Below are positions 24,635-35,463 of a stretch of DNA of 64,000 bases, in pieces (within the stretch, counting starts at the first letter, position 1; each line of letters begins with the position of its first letter). Source of the DNA: Heliocidaris erythrogramma (taxonomy: Eukaryota; Echinodermata; Echinoidea; Camarodonta; Echinometridae); the NCBI GenBank assembly GCA_025617745.1, contig CM046864.1:496001-560000 (forward strand). Direction: 5' to 3'. The notes under the pieces were generated by a model that was given only the letters and a program-made list of their open reading frames with translations, did no database searches and had not been told where the DNA came from. Made by a program: the position numbers and the translations under genes.

Positions 24635-24706
24635 AGATACTGAAGTTTAGTTAGACCATGGAATGCGTAGGCATCTACGATGTGGATTTGATTGTTGTTC
24701 AAATCT
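24635..24706 (-). CDS. 72-nt leucine-rich-repeat exon of the GPCR gene (third of three seen)
   Basis: The acceptor TTTCTTGCAG precedes 24706 and the donor GTAAGT follows 24635. One full LRR is encoded: DLNNNQIHIVDAYAF then HGLTKLQYL, with the N.I and F..L..L positions of the consensus. The exon begins with one base and ends with two bases of split codons, so 72-nt exons can be added or lost without disturbing the frame, as in LGR and relaxin receptors. It splices in phase to 14655. Confidence 0.88.
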
Positions 24707-24777
24707 CTGCAAGAAATATATGGGGTGATAACCAAAATGCCAGATTAATGTATGTCAATGGCGTAGACGGGGTGTAG

Positions 24778-25362
24778 GACCACGTTTCGTTAAAAAAATA
24801 ACGCAAATCGTAAAAATCAACAAAAATAGAAAAACAACAGAGACATAAAAATATTTTTACGAAAAAAAGATGCAATTCGTAAAAAACAGGGGTCCCGTAA
24901 AACGTAAAAAAAATCCCGACATTTCAAGAAGGTTTATTACGTGTGAGATAACGTTTTATACAATTCCAATATACAACCGTAATCTATGGGTGTGATCAGA
25001 AGATGAAGACAAATTTAACAGAAAGATATTTAAAAAAAAATAGAAATAACAGGATGGGGATGATGGTGACGATGGTGGGGCGTACATCATTTATATATTT
25101 GGTTTATTTTAATTCAAATAACAGAAAGACACTGAAATGGCAGAAATAAGAAATCACTTTAACATGATGGAGATGATGATGGCGATGCTGGAGCGCCCAG
25201 TGAACATGATTTTTACATTTAACGAGACCCCCGCTTTAAGAAATGCGCCTATTTTCGTTAAAATATTTATTTACGAATAGCATACAATTTCGTAAAAGCA
25301 ACGCAAATCGTAAGACATTTAAATGTCTTACGATTTGCGTTGCATTTACGAAACGTGGTCCG
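24778..25362. mobile_element. TIR element with a large internal palindrome
   Basis: Ends GGACCACGTTTCGTTAAA and, inverted, GGACCACGTTTCGTAAAT; the similarity continues inward through AACGCAAATCGTAA. The right half holds a 46-bp perfect palindrome (25298-25343) extended to 66 bp with one mismatch. The interior has degenerate repeats of GATGATGGTGACGATG type. No ORF. A run of 16 or more G follows the right end. Confidence 0.6.
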
Positions 25363-25659
25363 GGGGGGGGGGGGGGGGTATGCCTTTTTGTACGAAAATT
25401 GTATGAAAATTAATTTTTAAGGTTTCTCCCCATTAGTACGAATGCGCTGCGTCAGTGAACATGCGCGGTATTCCATCCGCGCTGCTTGCTGTATATAATA
25501 TACTGTATATATAGACAGATTTTACTCAATTTCCTTCGACGTAAATCGTGTAAAAATCATAAACCGTCCATGTACACTGGTCCAAGATTTCAATAATGGG
25601 ATGTGCACTCCTACCCATAAATTTTCGACATTTTTTGTTTGTTTTCATTGCATGTAAAA

Positions 25660-25660
<1 letters not shown>

Positions 25661-25698
<38 letters not shown>
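25661..25698. repeat. (AAT)n microsatellite
   Basis: About twelve AAT/TAA units adjoining the left end of the CTAACTGCGACTTA element. Confidence 0.85.
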
Positions 25699-25699
<1 letters not shown>

Positions 25700-25700
25700 T

Positions 25701-26423
25701 CTAACTGCGACTTAGGGCGAAACCTTTATCTCATCCTATTGTTACGTTTCGCCCTAACCCACACTCGTTTCGCCCTAACGTTGAATTTCTATTGTGACGG
25801 AATAAACCTATTGTTAGGTTTCGCCTTAAAGGAGAATGAAACCCTGGGGAAATATCCATTTTAATGAAAAGATAGTAAAGAGAGAAGCAATTTAAAAAAA
25901 GTTCCATCAAAATCGGTTAAGAAATGAAAAAGTTGTGAAAGTTTGAAAAGTCTCGATTTACTTTCTATGGCGATCCTCAAATTGGCTATTTGCTTCAATG
26001 TGGCAGGTTTTTGTGGACAACTCTCCATATGTTTTGTACACAAAATTTCAGATTTTCTCCATTATCTCTCAAGGTACAGCTTGTCTCTTTTTTAGCTCTA
26101 TGTATATCATGGTAAAATGTATTTTACACAACATATGTTGAGGTCACAAAGAGACAAGTAGCATCTTTAGAGATAATGGAGAAAATCTGAAATTTTGTGT
26201 ACAAAACATATGGAGAGTTGTCCACAAAAACCTGCCACATTGAAGCAAATAGCCAATTTGAGGATCGCCATAGAAAGTAAATCGAGACTTTTCAAACTTT
26301 CACAACTTTTTCATTTCTTAACCGATTTTGATGGAACTTTTTTTAAATTGCTTCTCTCTTTACTATCTTTTCATTTAAATGGATATTTCCCCAGGGTTTC
26401 ATTCTCCTTTAAGTCGCAGTTAG
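25701..26423. mobile_element. CTAACTGCGACTTA MITE, copy 1, interrupted by a TTAA foldback
   Basis: The left end CTAACTGCGACTTAGGGCGAA and the right end TTAAGTCGCAGTTAG are inverted repeats. The interior has repeated (T)TCGCC(C/T)TAAC blocks. The right terminal TTAA has been hit by the element at 25830-26408. Without that insert this copy is about 140 bp and closely related to the next copy at 26463. The flanks are AAT-rich. Confidence 0.6.
25830..26408. mobile_element. Foldback MITE (579 bp) with TTAA target duplication
   Basis: Begins AGGAGAATGAAACCC and ends GGGTTTCATTCTCCT, bounded by TTAA at 25826-25829 and 26409-26412. The arms are almost perfect inverted copies for about 240 nt around a short loop near 26075-26163, so the same 60-residue frame appears on both strands; it is not a gene. 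The TTAA target and AGG.GAAT ends match the element at 50676, pointing to a TTAA-specific transposase (Kolobok or piggyBac type). Confidence 0.75.
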
Positions 26424-26462
26424 GTAAATAATAGTAATGATAATAATAATTATTAATAACTG

Positions 26463-26674
26463 TAACTGCGACTTAAGGCGAATCCTTTTATCTCATCCTA
26501 TTGTTAGGATTCGCCTTAACCCACGTTCGTTTCGCCTTAACGTCGAATTTCTATTGTGACGGAATAAACCTATTGTTAGGATTCGCCTTAACCCACGTTC
26601 GTTTCGCCTTAACGTCGAATTTCTATTGTGACGGAATAAACCTATTGTTAGGATTCGTCTTAAGTCGCAGATAG
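26463..26674. mobile_element. CTAACTGCGACTTA MITE, copy 2, with internal 72-bp tandem repeat
   Basis: Ends TAACTGCGACTTAAGGCGAA and TTCGTCTTAAGTCGCAG. The interior unit with TAGGATTCGCCTTAACCCAC and GACGGAATAAACC is present twice in tandem (about 72 bp). Lies 40 bp from copy 1 in the same orientation. Confidence 0.6.
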
Positions 26675-26779
26675 GTAAATAATGATAACATTTAGAAGAA
26701 GACGAAGAAGACGAAGAAGAAAAAAATACCCAGAGTAGCCTCATCAGTAATTCATACTATTCTCCCTGAGGGCACTGCA

Positions 26780-26990
26780 ATCATATCATTACCCCGACTT
26801 TAGCACGGGAACCATTCGAGCACTCAAGCGTTCGAGGAATTTCATCCTACAGGGTAAACATTTACTTCACCTGGTTGGAATAGAAATGCCTTTGCCAAAG
26901 TACTTTAAGTGCCATGACAGGGATTCGAACCCACGTCCACCTTGTGCTTCACAGTTTGAAGACTTATCCACTTGACCATGACATCTCCAC
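26780..26990 (-). mobile_element. tRNA-derived SINE
   Basis: On the minus strand the head begins GTGGAGATGTCATG. It has an A box TGGTCAAGTGGATAAG and a near-canonical B box GGGTTCGAATCC (26932-26921). The body shares CATTTACTTCACCTGG and TTACCCCGACT with the SINE at 11941. The tail side is less clear than in that copy. Confidence 0.7.
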
Positions 26991-27647
26991 AACATTTGAG
27001 ATATTGAAGATTTTGCAGTAGGGGGGATCTAGGAGAGTTGAGCCACTTTTTTCATAATGGGCCATATTTCCCCAAATCTGCATTGTGGGTTGGAGAACTC
27101 CTCATTGAAAGTTTAGCTCCTATGTTATAATACAGTGTGAGTTATGATATTCAATGTGATTACATTTCAAAGTAGTAATCCGTTTAAAAATACATTGTGA
27201 GGAGAGTTGAGCATACTCATAATGAGAGTTGGGCCACCATTGCGAGAATTGTGCCACCTTGTAAATGGGCAATTCCATGAAAAATGTTCACTTTAGTAAA
27301 AAAATGAAGTTTGCAATTGCACTTAAACTCTCAAATATTCTTGAAAAGTAATGTATAAATGTTCATTTTCCAATAGACAAATCATTAAACTGAAAAATTT
27401 TCGTATTTTTTTCCACCAGTGAAAATCTAATATGATGTATCGCAATAACACAAAAATGTGGCTATTTTTGAAGAGTTTATTCTTCCTGTCTCTAATGAAG
27501 GCCTAAAATCTACTGGAGGTCTCCTTCAACTTTTAAACAGTAGTTCAGTGTACATATCAACAGAAAATCACAATGAATGTTTATATCATTCATCAATTTT
27601 CGAGGCATTGATCCTCAAAATTGTGTGATTTCTTTATCATTAGAAGT

Positions 27648-29346
27648 GTCATGTCCGTTACGTTTTTCACTTAAAGTTTACATAGCCAACAGGAAATTTG
27701 TATTTGGTTACTGTAAATTCAGTTTCTATGTTAGAACTAAATCCCCTTACATGTGTAGCAACCATTTTTCCTTACCACTGTCAGTTTTCAAGCAAATGGC
27801 GTAACGGACATGACACTTTGCGTAACGGACATGACACTTTATATACGACAAGTGGCAGAAACCACATTGTGGGCTCCATTTAATAGATTGATTATTATTT
27901 TCAATTGCTTGAGGATAGTGGGATGTTTCTAGATACTAGTGACTCATAAATATAAATCTGCTTGTTATATTTTAGACACTATAACAAGCAGATTTTCCAG
28001 TTTACCCATGGAAGTCTGTAGATTTCAGATGATCTTGCTAGCCCTGTTATGTAATCCCATTCCAACATCTTGATCATGATTGATGACCAACATGCAGCAG
28101 CAGGTATGTCCCTGTTTATTTACATAGTGGATTACTGAAGCCAAGACAATGCAGTTCCACTATTGGCCATCTCCCTAGCACTTTTCCATGATAACTTAGA
28201 CCTCATTTCATAATGACACTGGTTTTGTGGAACTGCTTTAGTGCATGTTGCAGATACATGTAGTTAACTTTCTTTCTTTAAAACTGATGTGAATCATTCA
28301 GGACATTTTCATGATATGTTCAAACTTTTGATCAGGTCTGGTTCATTAAGTTTTCTTTGCCTCAAAGCTTGAGACCTGCTCTACTTTGTTGTATGTTGTT
28401 GTGGTACTCTAAGCATTATATTCCATGCATTGTAGTATAGTTGTTAGATCACTAAAACCTGCAAAAAAAAACTTAGATGTGTTACTATTTAACATTAGGT
28501 AGTAGTACTGAGCTGTTAGTTTTGTCTTTTTTATGCCAAATGTTTTTTTGAAAGAAAGAAGTGAAGATATGTTTCACTTCACAAGGATGTCATGTCCGTT
28601 ACGCTAGCATATTAATACTATCTGAGAAATATTAGCCTATAAAGGAGAAAACACCATAGCATCAACTAATAATTTGTTCTGTTTTGGTATGGAGGGTAGT
28701 ATTAACTAAAATGTATCATAAATTGTAGATAGCTGGTGCAGAAGCAAGTTTGCTTTATTTTTTATATCTTGTGTAAACATCGAAAAACCAACCCTTCTAA
28801 AATTACAGAAATATATGAGATAGTACAGAATACCAGTTATGATGTGTGTCCCTATCTTTCAACCTTACTATATGAACAATAAAATATCTACCATATCTCG
28901 TAATAAAACAAATATGTCCGCTCACAAAAAGTGGACAAAACTGTCATGTCCGTTACGCTCAATGCGTCATGTCCGTTACGCTACATTCTGAGCTATAAAA
29001 AAAGAATGCAATGTAAAACTAATCTCAAACATGAATTTATGATTACAGCATGACTTTAAGTTTTAATTAATACCCAAACCAGGTTCATTCTATCCCAAAA
29101 CTCACAGGAATTTTCATAATAAAAAGTAGGTTAAAAAGCCTTGTCCATTTTGTGTCATGTCCGTTACGCTCACAACGAGTGCATTTTCTCCACAACCGTT
29201 CAATAAAATGATGTGAAATTTCATGAGTATATCCCTGATAGTCAAATGTGTCTGATAAACTCAATAAAAATTGTTTGGAGACTGCCAATTGTATTGTGTG
29301 ATGTTTTGAATTACAAAAAACTGTCTGATTGTCATGTCCGTTACGC
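27648..29346. repeat. Eight dispersed copies of GTCATGTCCGTTACGC
   Basis: Plus-strand copies start at 27648 (last base differs), 28589, 28943, 28966, 29154 and 29331. Minus-strand copies lie at 27799-27814 and 27820-27835. Seven of eight are identical over 16 bases, while the sequence between them is unrelated. That argues against simple tandem duplication. All lie inside the TIR element at 27021-32148. Possible role: binding sites for the element's transposase or another factor (inference). Confidence 0.85.
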
Positions 29347-30040
29347 TGGAATTGACCAAATGGGAGTAGGGAAATAAATGTTTCGCTTGTGGATTGGTCT
29401 GCATTGCCTAGTATAAAGTACTGCTATAATCGACATAATTATGCATGATTTCGTAAATGGAAATACAATGACATTTAATAACGGTGAACTATGAATTATT
29501 TCACACAGCAAATGGACCCGTTTTCCATATTGTAGACGCATCTTTGATACATCGATCTATGCCGACTGAAACACATGATAGATGGATAGCTGCTGGGGCA
29601 TTTGTAACAAATGGATAATTACAGAACATATTCATCCGCGCAATCAATCAATGAGTTATAATTAATCATGTATTTTTTTTACTAGCGATAGCCAGTGTCA
29701 TTTTTTAATTACTCAACATGAACAAATCGAAACTTTCATTATAGTGTACTAATAAGATGGAACCCTTAGATTTAAATATTGAACAGATAAAACCATTTTT
29801 ATGAGGGCTAACTTAGAACCACGTGTCACTTTATTATGACTCAACATCTATGATTCAGTCTTCTATATAAACATTTAGATATACATCAATAACCACTGAA
29901 ACGCTGATTAAAACAGCACATTATTTGTGTCCTTGATTGCACATCTCATGCATTTGGTTTCAGCCTGCATTGGCCTAAGATTATGTTATTCAAATGTATC
30001 TCTGTTTAACTCCCATTTATTATTATTAAGTATTTGGCGT

Positions 30041-30165
30041 CACCTGTGCCTGGGAGGGGAAAAGCGAACTGAATCACTGTAACCCTTAGGTCTCTCCTCC
30101 CGATATAACTGATTGGGATGTGCAGGTATACCACTACACCGGGGTTTCCCCCTACTCTTATTCGA
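30041..30165 (-). mobile_element. tRNA-like SINE relic
   Basis: On the minus strand GAAACCCCGGTGTAGTGG followed by TATACCTG resembles a tRNA head with an A box. A TTATTATTATTAAG tail lies at the other side. No B box could be found. Low confidence. Confidence 0.3.
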
Positions 30166-30369
30166 ATAGTGCAGTGGGTTCTTAAAGTAGAACGTTAATG
30201 ATTTTAAATATTGGCTTAATACTTATTATTGCATAGATGGCATAAATTAAACAAGGTTATCCAAATTCAACGCTTGGAAACATTTGAAGTAATGATTATT
30301 ATCAATTATAAAACGGTCAAATACAGCCCCCGATATAGCAGCTGAAGAGCTCCTCGAACGCTGCTGAGA

Positions 30370-30932
30370 TATGTGACGACACACCCTGGACCAGTCCTGT
30401 CTAAGCAGACGATGTCCCATAACATCTTACACATTTTTCAGAGCCTATTTTGTCATCTCCTCTTCACTTATTTCTCTTCCTTCACTAGCGTCAGTCTTAA
30501 TGTTAGTCTGTTGCCTCACTCTTAACTTCGTGTATGGTATTATTTTGATGAAAAATGCAGCGTTAAAAAAATAAAGGAATCAGTCACTTGTAAACAAAAT
30601 AAGACGCCATTGTATTTTCAGCTGCTTGCACCGGGGCATGTTCGGCGTTTCAAGAGGGAACGAATACCATCCTGCTATTATTCGGAGGGCTTTTCAATTT
30701 GAAAGTGGGGTTTATTTCATTGATCATTGACCCTTCTCCTATGTATTTACAATCAAACGGTTTTAGCTATCAGAATCAGTTTCACTTTCCCTTTATAATG
30801 GTGTGAAATAAGGTCATGTTTAAATACACCAAACTCTTTATAATTTGATAAATAATTGCATTGCAATTACGTTCATTCATTATAGGACGTCGTCTGCTTA
30901 AGCAGGATCGATCCCGAGTGTGACGACATCAA
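30370..30932. mobile_element. MITE with about 45-bp terminal inverted repeats
   Basis: The left end runs from TGACGACACACCCTGGACC through GTCTAAGCAGACGATGTCC. The right end, inverted, runs from GTCGTCACACTCGGGATCG through CTTAAGCAGACGACGTCC. The 480-bp interior has no ORF. Nested in the 5.1 kb element. Confidence 0.55.
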
Positions 30933-31444
30933 AACATCGCTATATTTCTGGCGAATCCTCGGATATTCCAGATGCTGAGAAGAGCTTTTATTTGTGTTGT
31001 TTTTATAATCACCAGATACGCAGTTGACATAAAACTTATACGATTGCCATCTGTAAGCTTCCCAGTTTCTAGTGATACATTAATTGCCATATTTGTGATT
31101 TTCTTTGAATATCTACTTTAACGTGCAAAGGTGGTGACTTTCCTCTACATCGGGGCCTCCATTTAACGTCCTATCCGAGGGATGGCGTGTTTTCCACTGC
31201 AACATAGCCTGCGTCTATGAAACAAGGGAGGGGCACGTTAACACACAACGCAGGCTTCAGTCATGGAATGGAATGGAAATGAGATTTCCATTAAAGAGCC
31301 TAGGACAAAAGGGATGCGCAGTTTTTTTGTATTCGAGATTCAAGATTTATTGTCCATATATAATACAGAAATTTGCTTTCAACTGGTGCTGCATGCAATA
31401 TGTGAAACATAGAGAAAACTGTCAAAACATGCATTATATCGTGT

Positions 31445-31502
31445 GCTGAGAGCCAGAGGGGCGATAACACAATAAATAAAACACATCCCTCCGGCTCTCA
31501 GC
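31445..31502. repeat. Short hairpin, 16-bp stem with 26-nt loop
   Basis: GCTGAGAGCCAGAGGG pairs with CCCTCCGGCTCTCAGC with one mismatch. It lies downstream of a LINE-like 3' tail (minus strand GGACAATAAATCTTGAATC near 31340-31360). No evidence that it is processed. Confidence 0.4.
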
Positions 31503-31675
31503 AAGACAGGATAACATTACAATGAAAAGTACGACAATAAAAATATAATTCTGAGTCGCATCATGAATGCATACAGGTATGGATATAAATATACAACTGG
31601 AATAGATAACAACATCACGACCGAAATACGAGCAGAAAGGGAGCTTGAGCTAGAAAGACTGATGAGAGAGAAAAA

Positions 31676-31820
31676 GAGCGAGAGAGAGAGAGATAGAGAG
31701 AGAGTGAGCGAAGAAATATGTGCGAGGGGAGAAAAGTAGACAGGGAAAGGGAAAGAAAGAGCAAGGGGAGCTAGGGGAAAGCTAGGGAGTGTGAGAGAGT
31801 TACAGAGAGAGAGAGCTATT
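31676..31820. repeat. Interrupted (GA)n purine tract
   Basis: GAGAGAGA runs mixed with GGGAAAG; polypurine on the plus strand over about 140 nt. Confidence 0.7.
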
Positions 31821-31840
31821 ATGCAACTTTTTGTCTTTAA

Positions 31841-32016
31841 GGGCCCTGCAACCAAATGCAAGTTTTTTGCTGTTTATGAGCAGGGATGCATACAACTGAC
31901 CTTTTGTTATTTAAACATCTAAATATGTTTCATAGGTTTTTAAATAACAAAAGGTCAGTTGTATGCATCCTTGCACATCAACAGAAATCAACTTGCATTT
32001 GGGTTGCAGTGGACCT
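31841..32016. mobile_element. Small foldback MITE at a TTAA target
   Basis: Bounded by TTAA (31837-31840 and 32017-32020). Ends GGGCCCTGCAACC and, inverted, AGGTCCACTGCAACC. An inner inverted pair shares AACTGACCTTTTGTTATTTAAA. No coding capacity. Same TTAA preference as the elements at 25830, 50676 and 55697. Confidence 0.7.
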
Positions 32017-32291
32017 TTAACTGAAAAGAAAGATATGTGACACACTACCAACAGAGAGAGAGCGTTTGAACTTTCTTTCTTGAATACAAATGGTAATTAT
32101 AGGGGGTGGGTCAACTCTCCTTGTGGCTCAACTCCCCTGGATCTCCCCTAGACCTCCCTTGGAGCAACAATAATAAAATAATAATATGACGACAATTTAT
32201 CGAAGAAGGTATATATGTACAGATATCATGGTAATGGTAATACACTTACATTAAATCAGATGCATTATAGAATTCACTGGTCAATACTTAC

Positions 32292-32363
32292 AACGCAAGG
32301 AGAGCTTGAAGTTCAGAAAACAAATTTGTTTGTAGCCGGCTGATGGCATTAGATGACAGATTT
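32292..32363 (-). CDS. 72-nt leucine-rich-repeat exon of the GPCR gene (second of three seen)
   Basis: The acceptor GTGTAG precedes 32363 and the donor GTAAGT follows 32292. Encodes NLSSNAISRLQTNLF then SELQALLAL, a standard LRR with the N.I and L..L..L pattern. Same length and phase as the other LRR exons. The acceptor lacks a long pyrimidine tract, but exon length, phase and donor fit exactly. The 5.1 kb TIR element begins only 140 bp downstream in the intron. Confidence 0.82.
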
Positions 32364-32382
32364 CTACACGAGCGATAAAATA

Positions 32383-32625
32383 ATAATATTATTAATAATA
32401 ATAATAGCTGTTTCTTTTATAGCGCATTACCAGTTACAATGTAACCGACCAAAGCGCCTACAGCATTATTACCCCGGTCACTGGATTCAGTTGCGATTCT
32501 GCACATTACAGTGCACATTCTCCACTCCTCTGGGGAGCTTTCCAGCCAGTCGCCTGTTTCCAAGCGCGCACATGCTAATCCAACCACAATGACGTTCGCA
32601 TCCTCCCGGGTACCCATTTAACATC
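32383..32625 (-). mobile_element. SINE relic without tRNA head
   Basis: (ATA)n-type tail at 32383-32406, then TATAGCGCATTACC, TTATTACCCCGG and CGGGTACCCATTTA, which are body blocks shared with the SINE at 11941. The A and B boxes are absent, so this is the 3' part of a truncated or diverged copy, immediately next to an LRR exon. Confidence 0.5.
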
Positions 32626-33794
32626 TGCTGCTAAATTACAACCATGAATGATTACTTTGAATATCGACCCCTGATTGTCCTGTATCCCTTGTTATCCTTA
32701 AACCAAACTCAATTTCCCTCAATACAATAACATTATCTGCAAAACCATAATCCCCAACTATATGCACTTTGCACCTGCGCACTCACGGCACATATATATG
32801 CAATTCCCTTAAAATTACAATATGGCGAGTTATAAGTGAATCTCAATGTATGCAATTTTCTTGAATTTACAATATGGCAAATTATTTCTATATATATTTC
32901 CTGAATCCTCATCTATACGCATGCAATTCCGGGCTGCTATCGTCTCAAGCATTTGCTTATGATAGTTTTGCCCTCTGCATTTTGTAAATAATTGTACCTA
33001 CATCATCAAATGTTTTATATAGAATTATATCCATACTCACTGTATTATTGGTACGTGTATATAGTATTATCACTGAAAGATGGTTTGCATTCATGATGTA
33101 TCACCCAATTATTTCTATATAAGTTTATCGCCTCATCCATTATGTTACGTTTGAAAGCAACTGTTGTTTACATTGATTATGAAATAAATGCAGAAAAGCA
33201 TCTGCAAACAAACAAATATTCATAGGCTTAGATGCACATATCAGGCATAAATTTCTCCTTAATTATTGACTTTTTTTCCTTTTCACATTTTCTTTTTTTT
33301 TAAATTATTTTTGTTGTAAAAACTAATTTATTTATTTATTAATCAATTATTTTTTGTTGTATTGGGGGGGGGGCGGTGGGAAGTGGTTGAAATTGTTCAC
33401 TCTCCCCTCCCCCCCCATGTTGCATTTCGTAACACTTGAATTAATATTTCACCGTAACTTAAAGTTTTGCCTGTAAGGTGCCTGCATATCAATATAAGAA
33501 GGTAGTCTGTGTAACCCTATCATGCCTTGGGCGGATAGTCCCGCCCGGGCGTTGTCCTTGCAGCTGACCATGGGCAGCACTTGCTGGTTATAAAGTTTTG
33601 ACCTAAAAAACATCATTCATTTTCTTTCTCTTTTCATTCTCCAATTGTTTTTTTTTTTGTGTTTTTTTTTTATTACTATGTTTGGAGTTTTAAGAGTTGC
33701 ATATAATGGTATTTCTAGAAATTGTTATCAGAATTCCTAATTTTCACTTTAAATTTTGCTGTATTTATCAAATATATTGATGTTTAAAACTTAC
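32626..33794. other. Intron sequence between LRR exons
   Basis: AT-rich, with a poly-G run at about 33364-33373 and a copy of a dispersed GGGCGGATAGTCC.GCCCGGG block at about 33529 that recurs near 36272. No exon recognised. Confidence 0.4.
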
Positions 33795-33866
33795 AGATAC
33801 GTAAGGATAGTGAGATTACGGAATGCATCTACATCTACGATGTTGATTTGGTTGTCATTCAAATAC
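33795..33866 (-). CDS. 72-nt leucine-rich-repeat exon of the GPCR gene (first of three seen)
   Basis: The acceptor ATTTACAG precedes 33866 and the donor GTAAGT follows 33795. Encodes YLNDNQINIVDVDAF then RNLTILTYL, closely similar to the LRR encoded at 24635-24706. That suggests the exons arose by duplication within the gene. The split-codon phase is identical to the others. Further N-terminal exons were not found in the remaining 30 kb; they may be outside the window or too diverged to see. Confidence 0.87.
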
Positions 33867-34080
33867 CTGTAAATATATGTAAGGGGATAATAACAAATGT
33901 ATAATATTTAACTTTCTTTTTAAAACTACATGTACATCAGATTTTAACATCTAGATTAAATTTTTACAAATTTTAGTTAAAAATTTAGATTTCCTTCGTA
34001 ATATGGTTATTAAGTTATCCATGCTCAACTAATAAAAGATACCACACGCCACAATTGGGTAAATTTTCTTATCGAGCACA

Positions 34081-34227
34081 CATGGGCCGCGGAACGCGGA
34101 AGGGGGCTGCAGCCCCACTTTTTTGAGTAGACACGTTTCATAAAACCTCTGGAAAAAGGTTCGAAGATTGTCATTAATGAGTGAAATCAAATCAGCCCCC
34201 GCTTTCAAAAACGCTCCGCGGCCCGTG
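34081..34227. mobile_element. 147-bp MITE with GCACA direct repeats
   Basis: The ends CATGGGCCGCGGAACG and, inverted, CACGGGCCGCGGAGCG match with two differences. GCACA occurs directly on both sides (34076-34080 and 34228-34232). GC-rich ends contrast with the AT-rich surroundings. Confidence 0.6.
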
Positions 34228-34633
34228 GCACATAAAAACTGGTGTATGCTGTAGGGTTTTGAAGTCACAATAATGATAAGAAATTGACTTAGTCTTGCTG
34301 ATATTCATATGCACTGCACACATAAATATGTATTTGGGACTACACAGAAATGTTTGGCCAGAACAGTTCAGCTGTTTCTTCTCATGTTTTGAATGTGAGG
34401 GCTTGAGAGAGCAACCATTTTCAGGGGACATACCTACTATGATAATCTTCTAAACTTAAATAATAAGAATGAAAAGCTCACAAATTATTTTTTTACCTTT
34501 CCCAGAACTCAAGCTTCCCTTTAAAGGTTATTCCAATAAAAGGTACCCATCGTATGTGAACATATTCATTTTTTAAAAATCTACTATGATAACTGGTTTT
34601 TCTTTCTTTCTTTTTTTCATAAAAATTGTATTT

Positions 34634-35450
34634 CACCCTCTTTGGGTATTTCAATAGTATAATTTTCAAAAGAAATTTTGTGAAATCGGCCAAGTAACTA
34701 CATTGAAGTTTCCCTGCAGCGATGCAGTACGCAGCGGTGATAAAATTTACAGTGGTCACTGATGAGGAACTTGTGAAGTTAACAGAGAATATATGTCCTC
34801 CCACAAACGCTGTCTGCATGACATGTTCGGTCTTCCGTAGCAACATAAGCGTACGAGGCAGGAGAGGGGGGGGGGGGGGGGGGGGCTGGGGGCTGCAGCA
34901 ACAATAATAATGTTCTTTTAGTGCTACATGGTTCTAAGGAAATGTAATGTCATTGAAAGCAGTATACGGTACCGTACATAGAAAGATAACATGACATAAA
35001 GTGTACTTCCACAGCGGTCGTCAAGACCACATCAAGCATGTTGTCTTGAGAACCCGTTCGCTTCCAAAAGCGCTCTAAAACGTGCACTGTGAAAGCGTCT
35101 CAGGAAGAGTACAACAACCGGAAGTGAATGTGTAGTTTGGGGAAAGTAACGATTGTTGGGAGAGAAAAAAGAGAAATATGGGAAATGGTAAATACATGCA
35201 TAAGGAAAAGCAGAAATGGAAGATGATAGAAGGATGACAAGAAATAATAACATAAAGTAAGATATGCATAATGTAAAGAGAAGAATAAGGAATACCAGGC
35301 AAATATTGTATTACATTTTCACCCCCATGATCGTTTACAGTAATCACAAAATCGATATAAGGGCGGCCTTAAAAAAGTTCATTGCAGGCCTGTATTTTTG
35401 AAGACATATCTTTCCTAGTTTCTGGTTTCCTACGTTTACTCTCCCCTCCC
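34634..35450. repeat. Segmental duplication, copy 1
   Basis: This block recurs at 35464-37372 with only scattered changes. Both copies hold a roughly 50-codon plus-strand frame beginning MQYAAVIKFTVVTDEELV (34722 and 35550). It is almost unchanged but runs into a poly-G tract and belongs to no family I recognise. Copy 1 lacks about 1.08 kb that copy 2 has between its two parts. Confidence 0.75.
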
Positions 35451-35463
35451 CCCCCCCCCCCCA

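Larger units (their letters stand above)
27021..32148. mobile_element. 5.1 kb TIR element with TA target duplication, non-coding
   Basis: The left end GGGGGGATCTAGGAGAGTTG-AGCCAC matches, inverted, GGGGAGATCCAGGGGAGTTG-AGCCAC at 32148, with three mismatches over 26 bases. Both ends are flanked by TA (27019-27020, 32149-32150). Subterminal copies of GAGAGTTGAGCCAC-like motifs lie at 27190-27260 and 32110-32125. The body holds eight copies of a 16-mer (27648-29346) and several nested insertions (30041, 30370, 31841). No long ORF, so this copy is non-autonomous or fully decayed. It occupies the intron between the LRR exons at 32292 and 24706. Confidence 0.6.

Noticed and set aside
25861..26431. 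Identical 60-residue frames on opposite strands
   Set aside because: Consequence of the palindromic foldback MITE at 25830-26408.
31445..31502. microRNA precursor
   Set aside because: Stem of only 16 bp with a large loop and no star/mature signature; sits in LINE-derived sequence.
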